DNA of 64,000 nucleotides from Shewanella salipaludis (GTDB lineage: Bacteria; Pseudomonadota; Gammaproteobacteria; Enterobacterales; Shewanellaceae), in contig NZ_JAAXYH010000003.1 in the NCBI RefSeq assembly GCF_012911865.1, positions 248,001 to 312,000 on the forward strand, given 5' to 3'. The position numbers and the translations under genes were made by a program. Below are positions 28,643 to 37,414 of the stretch, piece after piece (positions within the stretch are counted from its first letter, which is position 1; each line of letters begins with the position of its first letter). The notes below the pieces were generated by a model. The model saw only the letters and a list, made by a program, of their open reading frames with translations, ran no database searches and was not told the DNA's origin.

Positions 28643-29953
28643 TTATTGGCTTTTCAGGTAAACGCTTGGCTTGGTGCGGCACACCACCCAGGCGGGATAG
28701 AGGCCGGCAATGACGGCGGTGCTGATGGCGATCATGGGCGTGATGAGCCACATGCTGAGATCCAGCCGGGTCAGGCCATCGGCGATATCGAAGCGCGCCG
28801 ACAAGATCTGCAACGCACCTACCGCCCACAACAGCCCCAGTACGCCACCGAGCAAGCCTATGCTGCCCACCTCCACCATGTACTGGGCGAAAATCTGGGC
28901 GCGGCTGGCGCCTATGGCCCGGCGCACCCCGACCTCGGGTGCCCGCTTGAGAAACTTGGTCAGCAGCAGGCCGAGGATGTTGACCAGGCAGACCGACAGG
29001 AAGAGCACGCTCAGACCCACCAGCACCTTGTTGTCTTCGGCCACCACATTGTTTTGGGCGAGCCAGGCCGCAATGTCCACCAGGCGCTGCTTGTCCCTTG
29101 GCTGCTTGGGATCTGTGAAGCGACCCAACGCCTGCTGCTGCTCGACATAGCCTGCCAGATAGTCGCTGTAGGCGTCGATTTGCTCCTTGCCCTGCAACTC
29201 GACCCAGTACTGGATCCAGGCTTTCTCTGAAATGAGCCTGTCGTTGTAGGTCAGCATAGGTTCGAACTTCCAGCCATTGGTATTTCCCCACACCTCGAAC
29301 TCCTCTATGGGTGTCAGGGAGAAGGGCACGAAGATCTCCTCGGCGTCATTGAAGGCGCCATTGGTGGGATCATAGTATTTGGGCTGCGGGTTCCATTCCT
29401 TGATGACCCCGACCACCTGATAAGGCTTACGATTGAGATAGACAGTCCGGCCGACGCTGTTTTCTCCCTTGAAGAAGGTCCGGTTGAGCTTCTCACCTAT
29501 CACCACTTGGTAGGCGGGCTCAGTGTCGACACTTGCCTCCCAGGCGCTGCCATAGAGGAAAGGCACGGAAAAAATCCCGAAGAAGTCGCTGTCTGTCACC
29601 CGTATGCTCTGAAGCACCGGTGCTATCGATTCGTCGTCCGATTGCAAGGCCATGCCGGTGCGAAAGGCCGCCGCTTGGCGCTGAGCGAGATTGGCACTGC
29701 GCAGGTTGATCACATCCTGGTAGGTGCGGTTGACATCGAATTCGTCCCAGGAATCCGGGCCCTGACTCCAGAGCTGCACCGAATGGATCTGAGTGCTGCG
29801 CTCGCCTGCCGGGTTGAAGGACATCATCTTGTAGACATTGAGTGTGGTGATGGTGATGCCTATGCCGATGGAGATGGCCAGCACCATGAGGAGTGACAAG
29901 AAAGGCGTCTTCCTGATGCTGCGCCAGGCGAGATCCACATAATATAAGAACAT
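28643..29953 (-). CDS. FtsX/MacB-type ABC transporter permease
   Basis: A 436-residue permease with the same plan as its neighbour: MFLYYVDLAWRSIRKTPFLS then a membrane helix, a large periplasmic MacB-type domain, and three C-terminal helices with LKRAPEVGVRRAIGASRAQIFAQY. I place the start at MFLYYVDLAW because GAGGAGA lies six bases upstream; an earlier in-frame start would overlap the ATPase gene and lacks a signal. It probably forms a heterodimer with the product of the next gene. Confidence 0.9.
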   Translation of the reverse strand: MFLYYVDLAWRSIRKTPFLSLLMVLAISIGIGITITTLNVYKMMSFNPAGERSTQIHSVQLWSQGPDSWDEFDVNRTYQDVINLRSANLAQRQAAAFRTGMALQSDDESIAPVLQSIRVTDSDFFGIFSVPFLYGSAWEASVDTEPAYQVVIGEKLNRTFFKGENSVGRTVYLNRKPYQVVGVIKEWNPQPKYYDPTNGAFNDAEEIFVPFSLTPIEEFEVWGNTNGWKFEPMLTYNDRLISEKAWIQYWVELQGKEQIDAYSDYLAGYVEQQQALGRFTDPKQPRDKQRLVDIAAWLAQNNVVAEDNKVLVGLSVLFLSVCLVNILGLLLTKFLKRAPEVGVRRAIGASRAQIFAQYMVEVGSIGLLGGVLGLLWAVGALQILSARFDIADGLTRLDLSMWLITPMIAISTAVIAGLYPAWVVCRTKPSVYLKSQ

Positions 29954-29963
29954 AGCTATCTCC

Positions 29964-30734
29964 TCAGGCGCTGGCTTTGGCTTTGGCGGCAAAATCGGCA
30001 GCCAGGTCGGCAAGGGGGGTCAGCTCTTGATCCTGGCGCAGTCCCTGCTGCTGACCCAGGCCGGAAGCGGCGAAATCGCATACCTGACCATCGACAATCT
30101 GGATATTGCGCTGGGCGCGGCGGGCCAGTTCAGGGTCATGGGTCACCATGACGATGGTGGTGCCTGCCTGGTTGATCTTCTCCAGCAGCTCCATCACCTG
30201 ACGCGCCATCAGGCTGTCGAGGTTACCCGTAGGTTCGTCGGCGAGCAGGAATCTGGGTTCCCCCGCCAAGGCGCGGGCAATGGCTACCCTTTGTTGCTGG
30301 CCACCGGACAGCTGGGTCGGCAGATGCTTCATCCTGGCGCCCAGTCCCACCTGCTCCAGTGCCTGCTCGACCCTGCGCCTGCGCTCGGCGGCCTTGATGC
30401 CGCGATAGCGCAGCGGCACTTCGACGTTTTCGGCCAGGTTCAGATCCGGGATCAGATTGAAGCCCTGGAAGATGAAACCTATCTTCTCGTTGCGTACCGC
30501 GGCGCTCTTGTTATCGCTCAGGTTGGAGACATCGACACCATCGAGCAGGTATTCACCGTGGGTGAAGCCTTCCAGCATGCCTGCTATGTTGAGGAAGGTG
30601 GTCTTGCCCGACCCAGAGGGGCCTGTCACTGCGACAAATTCCCCTTCGTTGACCTCGAGATTAAAGTCGCGCAGTGCGTGGGTCTCGACCAGATCCGTCT
30701 TGAATACTTTGCTGATATTTCTCATAGATAACAT
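29964..30734 (-). CDS. ABC transporter ATP-binding protein (MacB/LolD type)
   Basis: A 256-residue ATPase with Walker [11 protein letters not shown]-loop [12 protein letters not shown], signature [16 protein letters not shown], Walker [13 protein letters not shown] and switch VTHDPELA. The [11 protein letters not shown] form marks the LolD/MacB/FtsE group that drives FtsX-fold permeases. A short Gln/Ala-rich tail follows the conserved domain. AAGGA precedes the ATG. Together with the two permeases and the upstream adaptor it makes a MacAB-like envelope transporter, perhaps for peptides or lipoprotein-like substrates; the substrate is not visible. Confidence 0.92.
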   Translation of the reverse strand: MLSMRNISKVFKTDLVETHALRDFNLEVNEGEFVAVTGPSGSGKTTFLNIAGMLEGFTHGEYLLDGVDVSNLSDNKSAAVRNEKIGFIFQGFNLIPDLNLAENVEVPLRYRGIKAAERRRRVEQALEQVGLGARMKHLPTQLSGGQQQRVAIARALAGEPRFLLADEPTGNLDSLMARQVMELLEKINQAGTTIVMVTHDPELARRAQRNIQIVDGQVCDFAASGLGQQQGLRQDQELTPLADLAADFAAKAKASA

Positions 30735-30752
30735 AGTAATTTTCCTTTTAAT

Positions 30753-31043
30753 TTATTTAGGCGCGTTGCGTAGCAAACCGCAGATTAAATCCCACACACT
30801 GGCCAGTAACTCCCGCAACAGCTCGGAGAATAACTGGCTCACACAGATAACATCGGGCCTGGCTGAGCCCTGGGTCCATTCCAACAGGTTCACACTCAGC
30901 AAGAACCAGGAGTTAAACTCGGACAGAGCCACTTCTATTCCGGCCGCCAACATGAGCAGGACCACCAGGGTCAGTAGCTTATGTTGCACTGCCTTGGCCG
31001 CTAATGCCGCGGCGCTCCGGTACTGTTCAGCCGACTTGTACAT
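30753..31043 (-). CDS. Small membrane protein of the adaptor-ABC operon
   Basis: A 96-residue protein (MYKSAEQYRSAAALAAKAVQ...) with one strong membrane segment (LLTLVVLLMLAAGIEVAL, about residues 24-41) and a moderately hydrophobic C-terminal half. The ATG overlaps the stop of the upstream HlyD gene (TGATG), so translation is coupled, and the ATPase gene follows within 20 bp. I do not recognise a family. Position suggests an accessory part of the transporter. The sequence is not of cytoplasmic enzyme type. Confidence 0.7.
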   Translation of the reverse strand: MYKSAEQYRSAAALAAKAVQHKLLTLVVLLMLAAGIEVALSEFNSWFLLSVNLLEWTQGSARPDVICVSQLFSELLRELLASVWDLICGLLRNAPK

Positions 31044-32305
31044 CAGCGTACCCTCACCTGCTGCGCCTGACCGAAGCCCTCCAGGCTGGAAATCACCCAC
31101 ACGTCCCCTTCCTGGCCGCCGCCGAGCACTTCGACATCGCTCATGCTGCGGGCACCCAGCTTGATCCGGGTCCTGCTGGCGACATCACCCTCGACCACAT
31201 AGGCCAACTCGCCGCCACCACTGGTGACGAAGGCGCCGCGTCTCACCATCAAGACGTTTGCCCTGTTCTCCAGCAAGACCCGGGCCGACAGCCGCTGATT
31301 CTGACGCAGCTTGAGCCCAGAGTCCTGGGCGAAACGTACCCGTGCCGTCACCTCGCGGTTGCGCACTTCCGGTGAGATGGACGCCAGCTGTCCCATCAGG
31401 GTCTCGCCGCCGAAACTCAGCTCCACATCCATGCCCAGCCCCAGCTCATCGGCATAGGATTCGGGCACCGCCAGTTCGGCCTCGAAGGCACTGAGATCCA
31501 CCACGGTCAAGATGGGCTGACCGGCCGAGATGCGTGCCTTCTGCTCCGTCAGCCAGTTGCCTATGATGCCATCCACAGGGGCCTGGACATCGAGCGCCGC
31601 CACCTGCCGCTGCAGCTCGGTCACCACCAGCGCCTGACGCTCAACCTCGAGCGCCTTGTTTTTCAGCTCGAAGCTCAGGGTATCTTTCATCAGCGCCGCT
31701 TCCTGCTCGGCGTGCTTGAACATCAACCCGGCCTTATGCAGCTCGTCCTTGCCCTTCTCATAATCTATCTTGCTGATCAGGCTGGCCTGGATCAGCTGTT
31801 CGCCACGGCGGCTCTCCCTGTCCGCCGCCGCCATGTCGACCCGCGCCATGTCCAGAGCCTTGTTGGCCTGTAGCTGCTCCCGTCTGGCATCCAGCTTGGC
31901 CCGCTCCAGGCTGCCCTGCAGGCCGGCGAGCACCGCCTGTTGTTGTCTCAGGTTGCTGGTCAGCTTGGGACTGGCGATATTGGCCAACACGTCCCCCTTG
32001 GCCACCATGTCACCCGGCTGACTCAGCAGGGTGACAGTGCCCTCCTCCGTGCTGTAGAGGATAGGCGCATTGGCGGCCACTATCTTGCCCGTGGTGGCTA
32101 TGTCACGCACCAGGGTGCCGCGGGTCAGGGTCGCCATTTTCAGCTCGGCGCCATCGACTGACTTGCTGACATCGCCGCCATCCAGGCCGGCCCACACCAG
32201 GGCACTGACAAGCACGGTGGCGGTGGCGACCAGCAGTGGTAACTTGAGCCTGCGTCTCAAGCCGGGTTGTAACACCTTGTCCTGGCCACTGGTATCCTTG
32301 ATCAT
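31043..32305 (-). CDS. HlyD/MacA-type periplasmic adaptor protein
   Basis: A 420-residue membrane-fusion protein anchored by one N-terminal helix (about LPLLVATATVLVSALVWAGL). A barrel/lipoyl half (TTGKIVAANAPILYSTEEGTVTLLSQPGDMVAKGDVLANI) leads into a long coiled-coil hairpin (residues about 110-225), back through the second lipoyl half (VQAPVDGIIGNWL) and a beta-barrel region. It would bridge the ABC complex and an outer-membrane channel, which is not encoded here. First gene of the operon; a sigma-54-type promoter and repeated elements stand upstream. GGAG precedes the ATG. Confidence 0.9.
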   Translation of the reverse strand: MIKDTSGQDKVLQPGLRRRLKLPLLVATATVLVSALVWAGLDGGDVSKSVDGAELKMATLTRGTLVRDIATTGKIVAANAPILYSTEEGTVTLLSQPGDMVAKGDVLANIASPKLTSNLRQQQAVLAGLQGSLERAKLDARREQLQANKALDMARVDMAAADRESRRGEQLIQASLISKIDYEKGKDELHKAGLMFKHAEQEAALMKDTLSFELKNKALEVERQALVVTELQRQVAALDVQAPVDGIIGNWLTEQKARISAGQPILTVVDLSAFEAELAVPESYADELGLGMDVELSFGGETLMGQLASISPEVRNREVTARVRFAQDSGLKLRQNQRLSARVLLENRANVLMVRRGAFVTSGGGELAYVVEGDVASRTRIKLGARSMSDVEVLGGGQEGDVWVISSLEGFGQAQQVRVR

Positions 32306-32383
32306 CCTTTATTCTCCCGCATTATCATCGTCTAATCGAAACTGTCCGCACCCGCTGCCCGGGTGCACCATGGCAAGCTATAG

Positions 32384-32400
32384 AGCAGGGAATGTGCCAA
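32384..32400 (-). promoter_or_regulatory. Sigma-54-type promoter of the adaptor-ABC operon
   Basis: On the minus strand the sequence is TTGGCACATTCCCTGCT. The -24 element is perfect (TTGGCAC), GG and GC are ten bases apart, and the -12 element has one change (CTGCT for TTGCT). It lies about 80 bases before the HlyD start and the operon is followed by a sigma-54 regulator gene. Confidence 0.75.
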
Positions 32401-32462
32401 TATTAAATTATCATTATATTTCATATAGATATAATTTTATTTTAATGAGCCAAGGAGAATAA

Positions 32463-32525
32463 GTGTCCGCGGACACGGGGAAAGTGTCCGCTGTTCGGCC
32501 GGGGAAGAGTAAAAGTGTCCGCGGG
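32463..32525. promoter_or_regulatory. Three GTGTCCGC elements, probable enhancer sites
   Basis: GTGTCCGCGGACAC (32463-32476) is a perfect palindrome; GTGTCCGC recurs at about 32484 and 32515, both preceded by AAA. They lie 60-125 bp upstream of the sigma-54-type promoter, where an activator would bind. A weaker match (TGTCCGCAC) lies downstream of the promoter near 32344. Confidence 0.6.
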
Positions 32526-32671
32526 AATCACTATGTTGACAAGGTTCTTGAGAAAAAACATAAATACCAGTAAGTTAGCCTTATTAACATCGGGGCATGC
32601 AGAGACGCTTCCTGTGGCCAGCAATCAAAGGACTGAATAGTCCAGCGACTAAATAATAAGAAGACGAAACA

Positions 32672-33448
32672 ATGGACTATGTAACGATAAACAAAGCCGC
32701 CTGGGACAAGTGCACCAAAGTGCACCTGGAATCGGAATTCTATGATGTTAAAGGTTTCATCGCAGGTAAATCATCACTGAATGCCATCGAGTTGGAGCAG
32801 GTTGGGGAAGTCAAAGGCAAGAGTCTGCTTCACCTGCAATGCCATTTCGGCCAGGACACTCTGTCTTGGGCCAGGTTGGGCGCCAAGGTGACTGGGGTCG
32901 ATTTGTCTTCCGAGGCCATAGGGCAAGCCAAAAACCTGGCCAGGGAACTTGGCCTCGATGCCCACTTCATAGATGAGGATATCTACAGCTTTGGGAAAAC
33001 CAACAGCACGGAATTTGATATCGTCTTCACCTCTTACGGGGCCCTGTGCTGGTTGCCTGACCTGGATCTTTGGGCCGAGACCATAGCCGCGTCACTGAAA
33101 GTCGGCGGACAATTCAACCTGGTTGAATTTCATGCTGTTCACGATCTGTTATCGGGTTACTCCTACTTCCCCTCCGACACCCCAGACATTGAAGACGAGG
33201 GTACTTATACGGAGAATTGTCCGGGGGAGACGTCGATCCAGGTGACCTGGGCACACTCGTTGAGCCAAGTCATAGGCGCCTTGATAAAGGCGGGAATAGT
33301 CATAGAAGACTTTCAGGAATATCCCTACAGTCCTTACAATTGTTTTCCCGAGTTGGAGTTCATCGAAGGCCACGGCTATCAAATGCTGTTCAAAGGCCGG
33401 CAAGTCCCGCTCATCTACTCGGTTAAGGGGCGAAAAATCGCCCGATAA
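32672..33448 (+). CDS. Class I SAM-dependent methyltransferase
   Basis: A 258-residue soluble enzyme with a Rossmann SAM-binding core: motif I as LLHLQCHFGQDTLSWARLGAKVTGVDLSSEAI (acidic end of strand 2 is the Asp of GVDLS), motif II/III around DIVFTSYGALCWLPDLDLWAETI. This 'LHLQCHFGQDTL' type is a common, mostly uncharacterised group of small-molecule methyltransferases. No partner gene points to a substrate. It is divergent from the adaptor operon and shares its upstream region. Confidence 0.85.
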   Translation: MDYVTINKAAWDKCTKVHLESEFYDVKGFIAGKSSLNAIELEQVGEVKGKSLLHLQCHFGQDTLSWARLGAKVTGVDLSSEAIGQAKNLARELGLDAHFIDEDIYSFGKTNSTEFDIVFTSYGALCWLPDLDLWAETIAASLKVGGQFNLVEFHAVHDLLSGYSYFPSDTPDIEDEGTYTENCPGETSIQVTWAHSLSQVIGALIKAGIVIEDFQEYPYSPYNCFPELEFIEGHGYQMLFKGRQVPLIYSVKGRKIAR

Positions 33449-33462
33449 GCCTCGGCAAAGGC

Positions 33463-33621
33463 CTATTTGCCGACATTCTTAAACTTGTACTCGCGAAATG
33501 CGCAGCTGAACCCGGGGTGCTCACGGGAGGCTTCATAGCTGCAGCTCATCAGCTGCCGCGGGCTGCAGCACTGCGACACCAGTGCCCGTTTAGGGTGCCA
33601 CTTCAGTTTTAACCCGCTGGG
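33463..33621 (-). pseudogene. Cysteine-rich open frame without a start codon
   Basis: An open frame downstream of the MAPEG gene reads LNPSGLKLKWHPKRALVS then QCCSPRQLMSCSYEASREHP and ends GFSCAFREYKFKNVGK before a stop. It has four cysteines and looks protein-like, but no ATG, GTG or TTG opens it before an in-frame stop inside the MAPEG gene; only an internal ATG (MSCSYEAS) is available. It may be the 3' remnant of a lost gene. Confidence 0.3.
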
Positions 33622-33628
33622 ATTGAGC

Positions 33629-34024
33629 TTAAAACACCTGCCAGAAGATGCCGAAGCTGGCGAGGGTGGCGATGAACCAGGACAGGGATCTCAGGCTGCC
33701 TTTATTGAGCAAATACAAGCAGTGGTACGCCAGGCGGGCGGCGACATGCACCAACGCCAGGGTCGCGGCCGTGTCGTTGACCTTATTGGTGGCGATCACC
33801 GCCAAGACGGCCAAACCGAAGATCAGCAGGGATTCGAAGGCGTTCTGATGCGCCGCCAACGCCCGGGCGCCGAAGCCGGTCAGGCTCGCCTCCTGGATCC
33901 TGGGATAGGCGTTATCATAGCCGCCGGTTTCGGCCCCGGCTTTAGCCATGGCCCAGGCCAGCGGGCCCTTGGCCAGGTAAGGCAATAGCATGGCGACAAA
34001 CAGGGATATCAATAGGGTATTCAT
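33629..34024 (-). CDS. MAPEG family membrane protein
   Basis: A 131-residue protein with about four membrane helices. The family pattern is clear: ARALAAHQNAFESLLIFGLAVL (the N-x-x-E motif in helix 2) and AARLAYHCLYLLNKGSLRS. Eukaryotic relatives are glutathione-dependent membrane enzymes; the role of these short bacterial members is not established. Single gene. Confidence 0.85.
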   Translation of the reverse strand: MNTLLISLFVAMLLPYLAKGPLAWAMAKAGAETGGYDNAYPRIQEASLTGFGARALAAHQNAFESLLIFGLAVLAVIATNKVNDTAATLALVHVAARLAYHCLYLLNKGSLRSLSWFIATLASFGIFWQVF

Positions 34025-34096
34025 GGCAATTCCTTTTAAAAACGATTCCAGCGTTCCAATTCCTGGCCCTTTGCATGGGGCCTTAGGTTCTGACTA

Positions 34097-35068
34097 TTAA
34101 ATACTTGGCCTCGTCTGTACAGGCTCTTTCTCTGCAGGTTCATTCCCTACAGGCTCTTTATTTACAGGCTTTTTATTTACAGGCTTTTTATTTACAGGCT
34201 CTGGCCCCCTGGCCTTATCCAGCGCATCACACACCAACTGCACCCCCAGCAGGGCCCTGGGCGCGGCCCTATGCAGCAGATCTGCGTCGAGTTGATAGAT
34301 ATGCCCGCCCTTCACCGCCGGGATCTCCGGCCACTTGGACCAGTCCAGGCCATGCACATTGCCCTCATCCCGGCTCTGGAGTATGACCTGCGGCATGGTC
34401 AACAAGACGTTTTCCAAACTGACCTGGGGATAGTCGCTGGCGGCCTGGTAGAACACATTCCGCCCGTGGCAGACTTGGATGATCTGCTGGATCCAGCTGT
34501 TCTTCGCCACCGTCATCAGGGGGCTGGACCAGAGCTGGTAGAAGACAGATACCTCGGGCTTGGCCTGGTTCCGGGCCCGAATTTGCGTCAAAGAGGCCAG
34601 AAAATCCCCGGCCACCCGGTTCGCCTCCGCCTCATGGCCCACCAGTTTACCCAAGTCCTGCAGCTCATGGGCTATGGCTTCCAGCGTCTTGGGATTACTG
34701 TGATACAGCTTGAAGCCCAGGGCTTGCAGCCGGGTTATGTCTTCGACCTTGTTGCCCGAGTCCCACACCAGCACCAGATCCGGATTGAGCTCTATCACCT
34801 TCTCTATCTGGATGCCGTAGTAACCGCCGATGCGGGGGATCTGTCTGGCCGCCTCGGGATAATCGGCATGATCTGTGGTGGCGACTATGGCGTCACCCGC
34901 CCCTATGGCGTAGAGCATCTCCACCCCATGGGGCGACAGGGCTATGATGCGCTTGGCCGGGTGCTCCTTGGCAACCGAGGGCTCGTCCCCCGCCTGGACC
35001 AAAGCCAAAGGCCCATACGGGCCGAATAACAGCGCCATGGATATCAACATCCGGCTTATATGTTTCAT
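34097..35068 (-). CDS. btuF: Cobalamin-binding periplasmic protein, BtuF-like
   Basis: A 323-residue substrate-binding protein with a signal peptide ending near ALVQAGDE. The class III helical-backbone fold is seen in RIIALSPHGVEMLYAIGAGDAIVATTDHADYPEAARQIPRIGGYYGIQIEKVIELNPDLVLVW, typical of BtuF and related siderophore or heme receptors. The presence of btuC and btuD in the same window supports vitamin B12, though they are about 17 kb away. The C-terminus is an odd tail of PVNKK/PVNKE repeats made by a 15-bp DNA repeat. Start at MKHISRM, where GAGGG lies upstream. No riboswitch-like structure is seen before it. Confidence 0.8.
   Translation of the reverse strand: MKHISRMLISMALLFGPYGPLALVQAGDEPSVAKEHPAKRIIALSPHGVEMLYAIGAGDAIVATTDHADYPEAARQIPRIGGYYGIQIEKVIELNPDLVLVWDSGNKVEDITRLQALGFKLYHSNPKTLEAIAHELQDLGKLVGHEAEANRVAGDFLASLTQIRARNQAKPEVSVFYQLWSSPLMTVAKNSWIQQIIQVCHGRNVFYQAASDYPQVSLENVLLTMPQVILQSRDEGNVHGLDWSKWPEIPAVKGGHIYQLDADLLHRAAPRALLGVQLVCDALDKARGPEPVNKKPVNKKPVNKEPVGNEPAEKEPVQTRPSI
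34133..34205. repeat. 15-bp tandem repeat encoding the BtuF tail
   Basis: Near-identical 15-bp units (TTTACAGGCTTTTTA type) repeat about four to five times at the 3' end of the btuF-like gene and give the PVNKK pentapeptides. The repeat keeps the reading frame. Confidence 0.8.
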
Positions 35069-35308
35069 GGTATTTCCCTCGTGAATGAACAGCCCCTGAC
35101 TAAGCAGCGATAAAGTAACATGAAAATGCCCTTTCACTGAGAGCCTGATTCAGTTTCAAGGCTCAGGTTAGCCCGCCGATCCAGGCACAAAAATGTAACA
35201 TTTAATGAAACTCGCTCTCGAAGCGATTGCAGTTTGCTAAACTGACCGCCGCTATGCCACGCTCTCCAGCCATTACCCCATAAATAACAAGAACAAGGAC
35301 GGATTTAG

Positions 35309-37366
35309 ATGATACTCAAGAGAAACCTGCTCGCCGGCGCCGTGCTGCTGGCCCTCGGCGCTTGTGGTACCCAAACCCCGACCACGGGCGCATCGGCTGC
35401 AGCGACCGAGGCCAAGGTGTCCGGTGTCGACATGACGGCACTCGATACCCAGGTGCGCCCCCAGGATGATTTCTATCAATTTGCCAACGGCGGCTGGCTG
35501 GATAATACCGAGATCCCGAAAATCTACTCCGGCTACACCATCTACCACCAGGTCTATGAAGATGCCGAAAAAAGTCTGCTAGAGATCATCAAGCATGCCG
35601 CCGCCAGCCAGGCCAAGCCGGGCACAGAAGCCCAGAAGGTCGGCGACACCTATGCCGGCTGGATGGACACAGCCAATATCGAAGCCAAGGGCCTGACGCC
35701 GCTCGAGGACGAACTGCAGGCCATAGCCGCGCTCAAGGGGCAAGACGGCTTGGTTGAACTGTTCGCGCAGATGATCCGCGATCAACAGGAAGCGCCGCTG
35801 GGCATGTATGTGTCACCGGATCTGAAAGACTCTTCGCAATATGCCGTGTATTTCTACCAGAGCGGCCTGACCCTGCCGAACCGCGATTACTACCTGGATA
35901 AAGACAATCAGAACTTCGCCAACATTCGCGAGCAGCTCCCCGCCTTCATCCAAAAAATGCTGAGCTTTACCGATGCCGGCATGACACTCGAGCGCGCCAA
36001 TGCCGTGTATCGCCTCGAACATAAGATCGCCGAACACCAGTGGTCACAGGTTGAGAACCGGGACGATGAGAAGACCTACAACCCCTACAAGCGCAGCGAG
36101 TTGCCGCAACTGGGTAAACACCTGCAGTGGCAGCCCCTGATGGCGGCATTGGGCTTGGATGAGGTCAACCGCGTCATCATAGGCCAGCCCAGCTATTTCA
36201 GCGCCCTGGATACACTCATTGCCGAAACGCCCTTAACCGTGTGGCAAGACTACCTCAGCTTCCACTTGGTGCTGGGCTACGCCGGCGACCTGCCAGCGGC
36301 CATAGACAGCACGGCCTTCGAGTTTATGGGGCAGAAGCTGCAGGGCCAGAGCGAGCAGACGCCACGTTGGAAGCGCGGTGTCGGCAAGGTCAATGGCGCA
36401 CTGGGTGAGGCCGTCGGCAAGCTCTATGTCGAGCAACGCTTCCCGGCCAAGGCCAAGGAGAAGATGACCGAGCTGGTCAACAACGTGCTGGCGGTATTCG
36501 ACGACAGCATAGACAAGCTGGATTGGATGAGTGAAGCGACCCGCAAGGCCGCCAAGCTCAAGCGCTCCCAGTTCACCACCAAGATAGGCTATCCCGATGT
36601 CTGGCGCGACTATTCGGCACTGACCATAGTCCCTGGCGATCACCTGGGCAATATGCAGCGCGTGCATGCCTTCGACTATCAACGCCAACTCGACAAGCTG
36701 GGTAACCCCATAGACAAGAACGAGTGGTTCATGACGCCACAGACGGTCAATGCCTATTACGATCCGACCAAGAACGAGATAGTGTTTCCGGCGGCGCGCC
36801 TGCAACAACCCTTCTTCCAGCTCGATGCCGACGATGCCATCAACTATGGCGCCATAGGCGGGGTGATAGGTCATGAGATCAGCCATGGTTTCGACGACAG
36901 CGGCAGCAAATACGATGGTCGGGGCAATTTGCACGACTGGTGGACCAAGGCCGACAGAGCCGCCTTCGAGGCCCGTACCCAGCGCCTGGTCGAGCAATAT
37001 AACCAGTTTTCCCCCATAGAAGGCATGACGGTCAACGGCGAACTCACCCTGGGTGAGAACATAGGGGATCTGTCCGGGGTCACCATGGCCTACCGCGCCT
37101 ATATCCGCAGCCTCAAGGGCAAGAAAGCACCGGTGATCAACGGCTTTACCGGGCCGCAGCGTTTCTTCATCGGCTATGCCATGTCGCGCAAGGGCAAATA
37201 CAAGCGCGAGACCACGGTCAGCCGCCTGGCCTCGGATCCCCATTCACCGCTGCAATACAGGGTCAATGGCGTCTATCGCAACCTGACCGAGTTCCAGCAG
37301 GCCTTCGACGTCAAACCCGGCGACGGCATGTACCTAGCCCCCGAGGACAGAGTACAGCTCTGGTAA
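35309..37366 (+). CDS. M13 family zinc metallopeptidase, lipoprotein (PepO-like)
   Basis: A 685-residue neprilysin-type endopeptidase. The N-terminus has a lipobox (LLALGAC) so it is probably lipid-anchored in the periplasm or outer membrane. The N-terminal domain begins RPQDDFYQFANGGWL; the catalytic domain has the zinc motif HEISH within GGVIGHEISHGFDDSGSKYD, the third ligand in LGENIGDLSG, and the substrate-binding NAYYDPTKNEIVFPAARLQ. It cleaves small peptides and could supply nutrients. Start backed by AAGGA; a strong terminator follows. Confidence 0.94.
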   Translation: MILKRNLLAGAVLLALGACGTQTPTTGASAAATEAKVSGVDMTALDTQVRPQDDFYQFANGGWLDNTEIPKIYSGYTIYHQVYEDAEKSLLEIIKHAAASQAKPGTEAQKVGDTYAGWMDTANIEAKGLTPLEDELQAIAALKGQDGLVELFAQMIRDQQEAPLGMYVSPDLKDSSQYAVYFYQSGLTLPNRDYYLDKDNQNFANIREQLPAFIQKMLSFTDAGMTLERANAVYRLEHKIAEHQWSQVENRDDEKTYNPYKRSELPQLGKHLQWQPLMAALGLDEVNRVIIGQPSYFSALDTLIAETPLTVWQDYLSFHLVLGYAGDLPAAIDSTAFEFMGQKLQGQSEQTPRWKRGVGKVNGALGEAVGKLYVEQRFPAKAKEKMTELVNNVLAVFDDSIDKLDWMSEATRKAAKLKRSQFTTKIGYPDVWRDYSALTIVPGDHLGNMQRVHAFDYQRQLDKLGNPIDKNEWFMTPQTVNAYYDPTKNEIVFPAARLQQPFFQLDADDAINYGAIGGVIGHEISHGFDDSGSKYDGRGNLHDWWTKADRAAFEARTQRLVEQYNQFSPIEGMTVNGELTLGENIGDLSGVTMAYRAYIRSLKGKKAPVINGFTGPQRFFIGYAMSRKGKYKRETTVSRLASDPHSPLQYRVNGVYRNLTEFQQAFDVKPGDGMYLAPEDRVQLW

Positions 37367-37387
37367 GTGGCTAACAGCCCAAATAAG

Positions 37388-37414
37388 AAGCAGGCCTAAA
37401 AAGCCTGCTTTTTT
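37388..37414 (+). terminator. Intrinsic terminator after the M13 peptidase gene
   Basis: Stem AAGCAGGC and GCCTGCTT, loop CTAAAAA, followed by T-run, starting 22 bases after the stop codon. Confidence 0.9.

Larger units (their letters stand above)
32306..32671. other. Regulatory intergenic region, adaptor-ABC operon / methyltransferase
   Basis: The gap holds the sigma-54-type promoter (32384-32400) and the repeated GTGTCCGC elements (32463-32525). The remainder up to 32671 should include the promoter of the divergent methyltransferase gene, but no clear boxes are seen. Confidence 0.6.

Noticed and set aside
32463..32476. Palindrome GTGTCCGCGGACAC as a LexA or other SOS box
   Set aside because: It does not match the CTGT-N8-ACAG pattern; repeated copies upstream of a sigma-54 promoter fit an activator site better.
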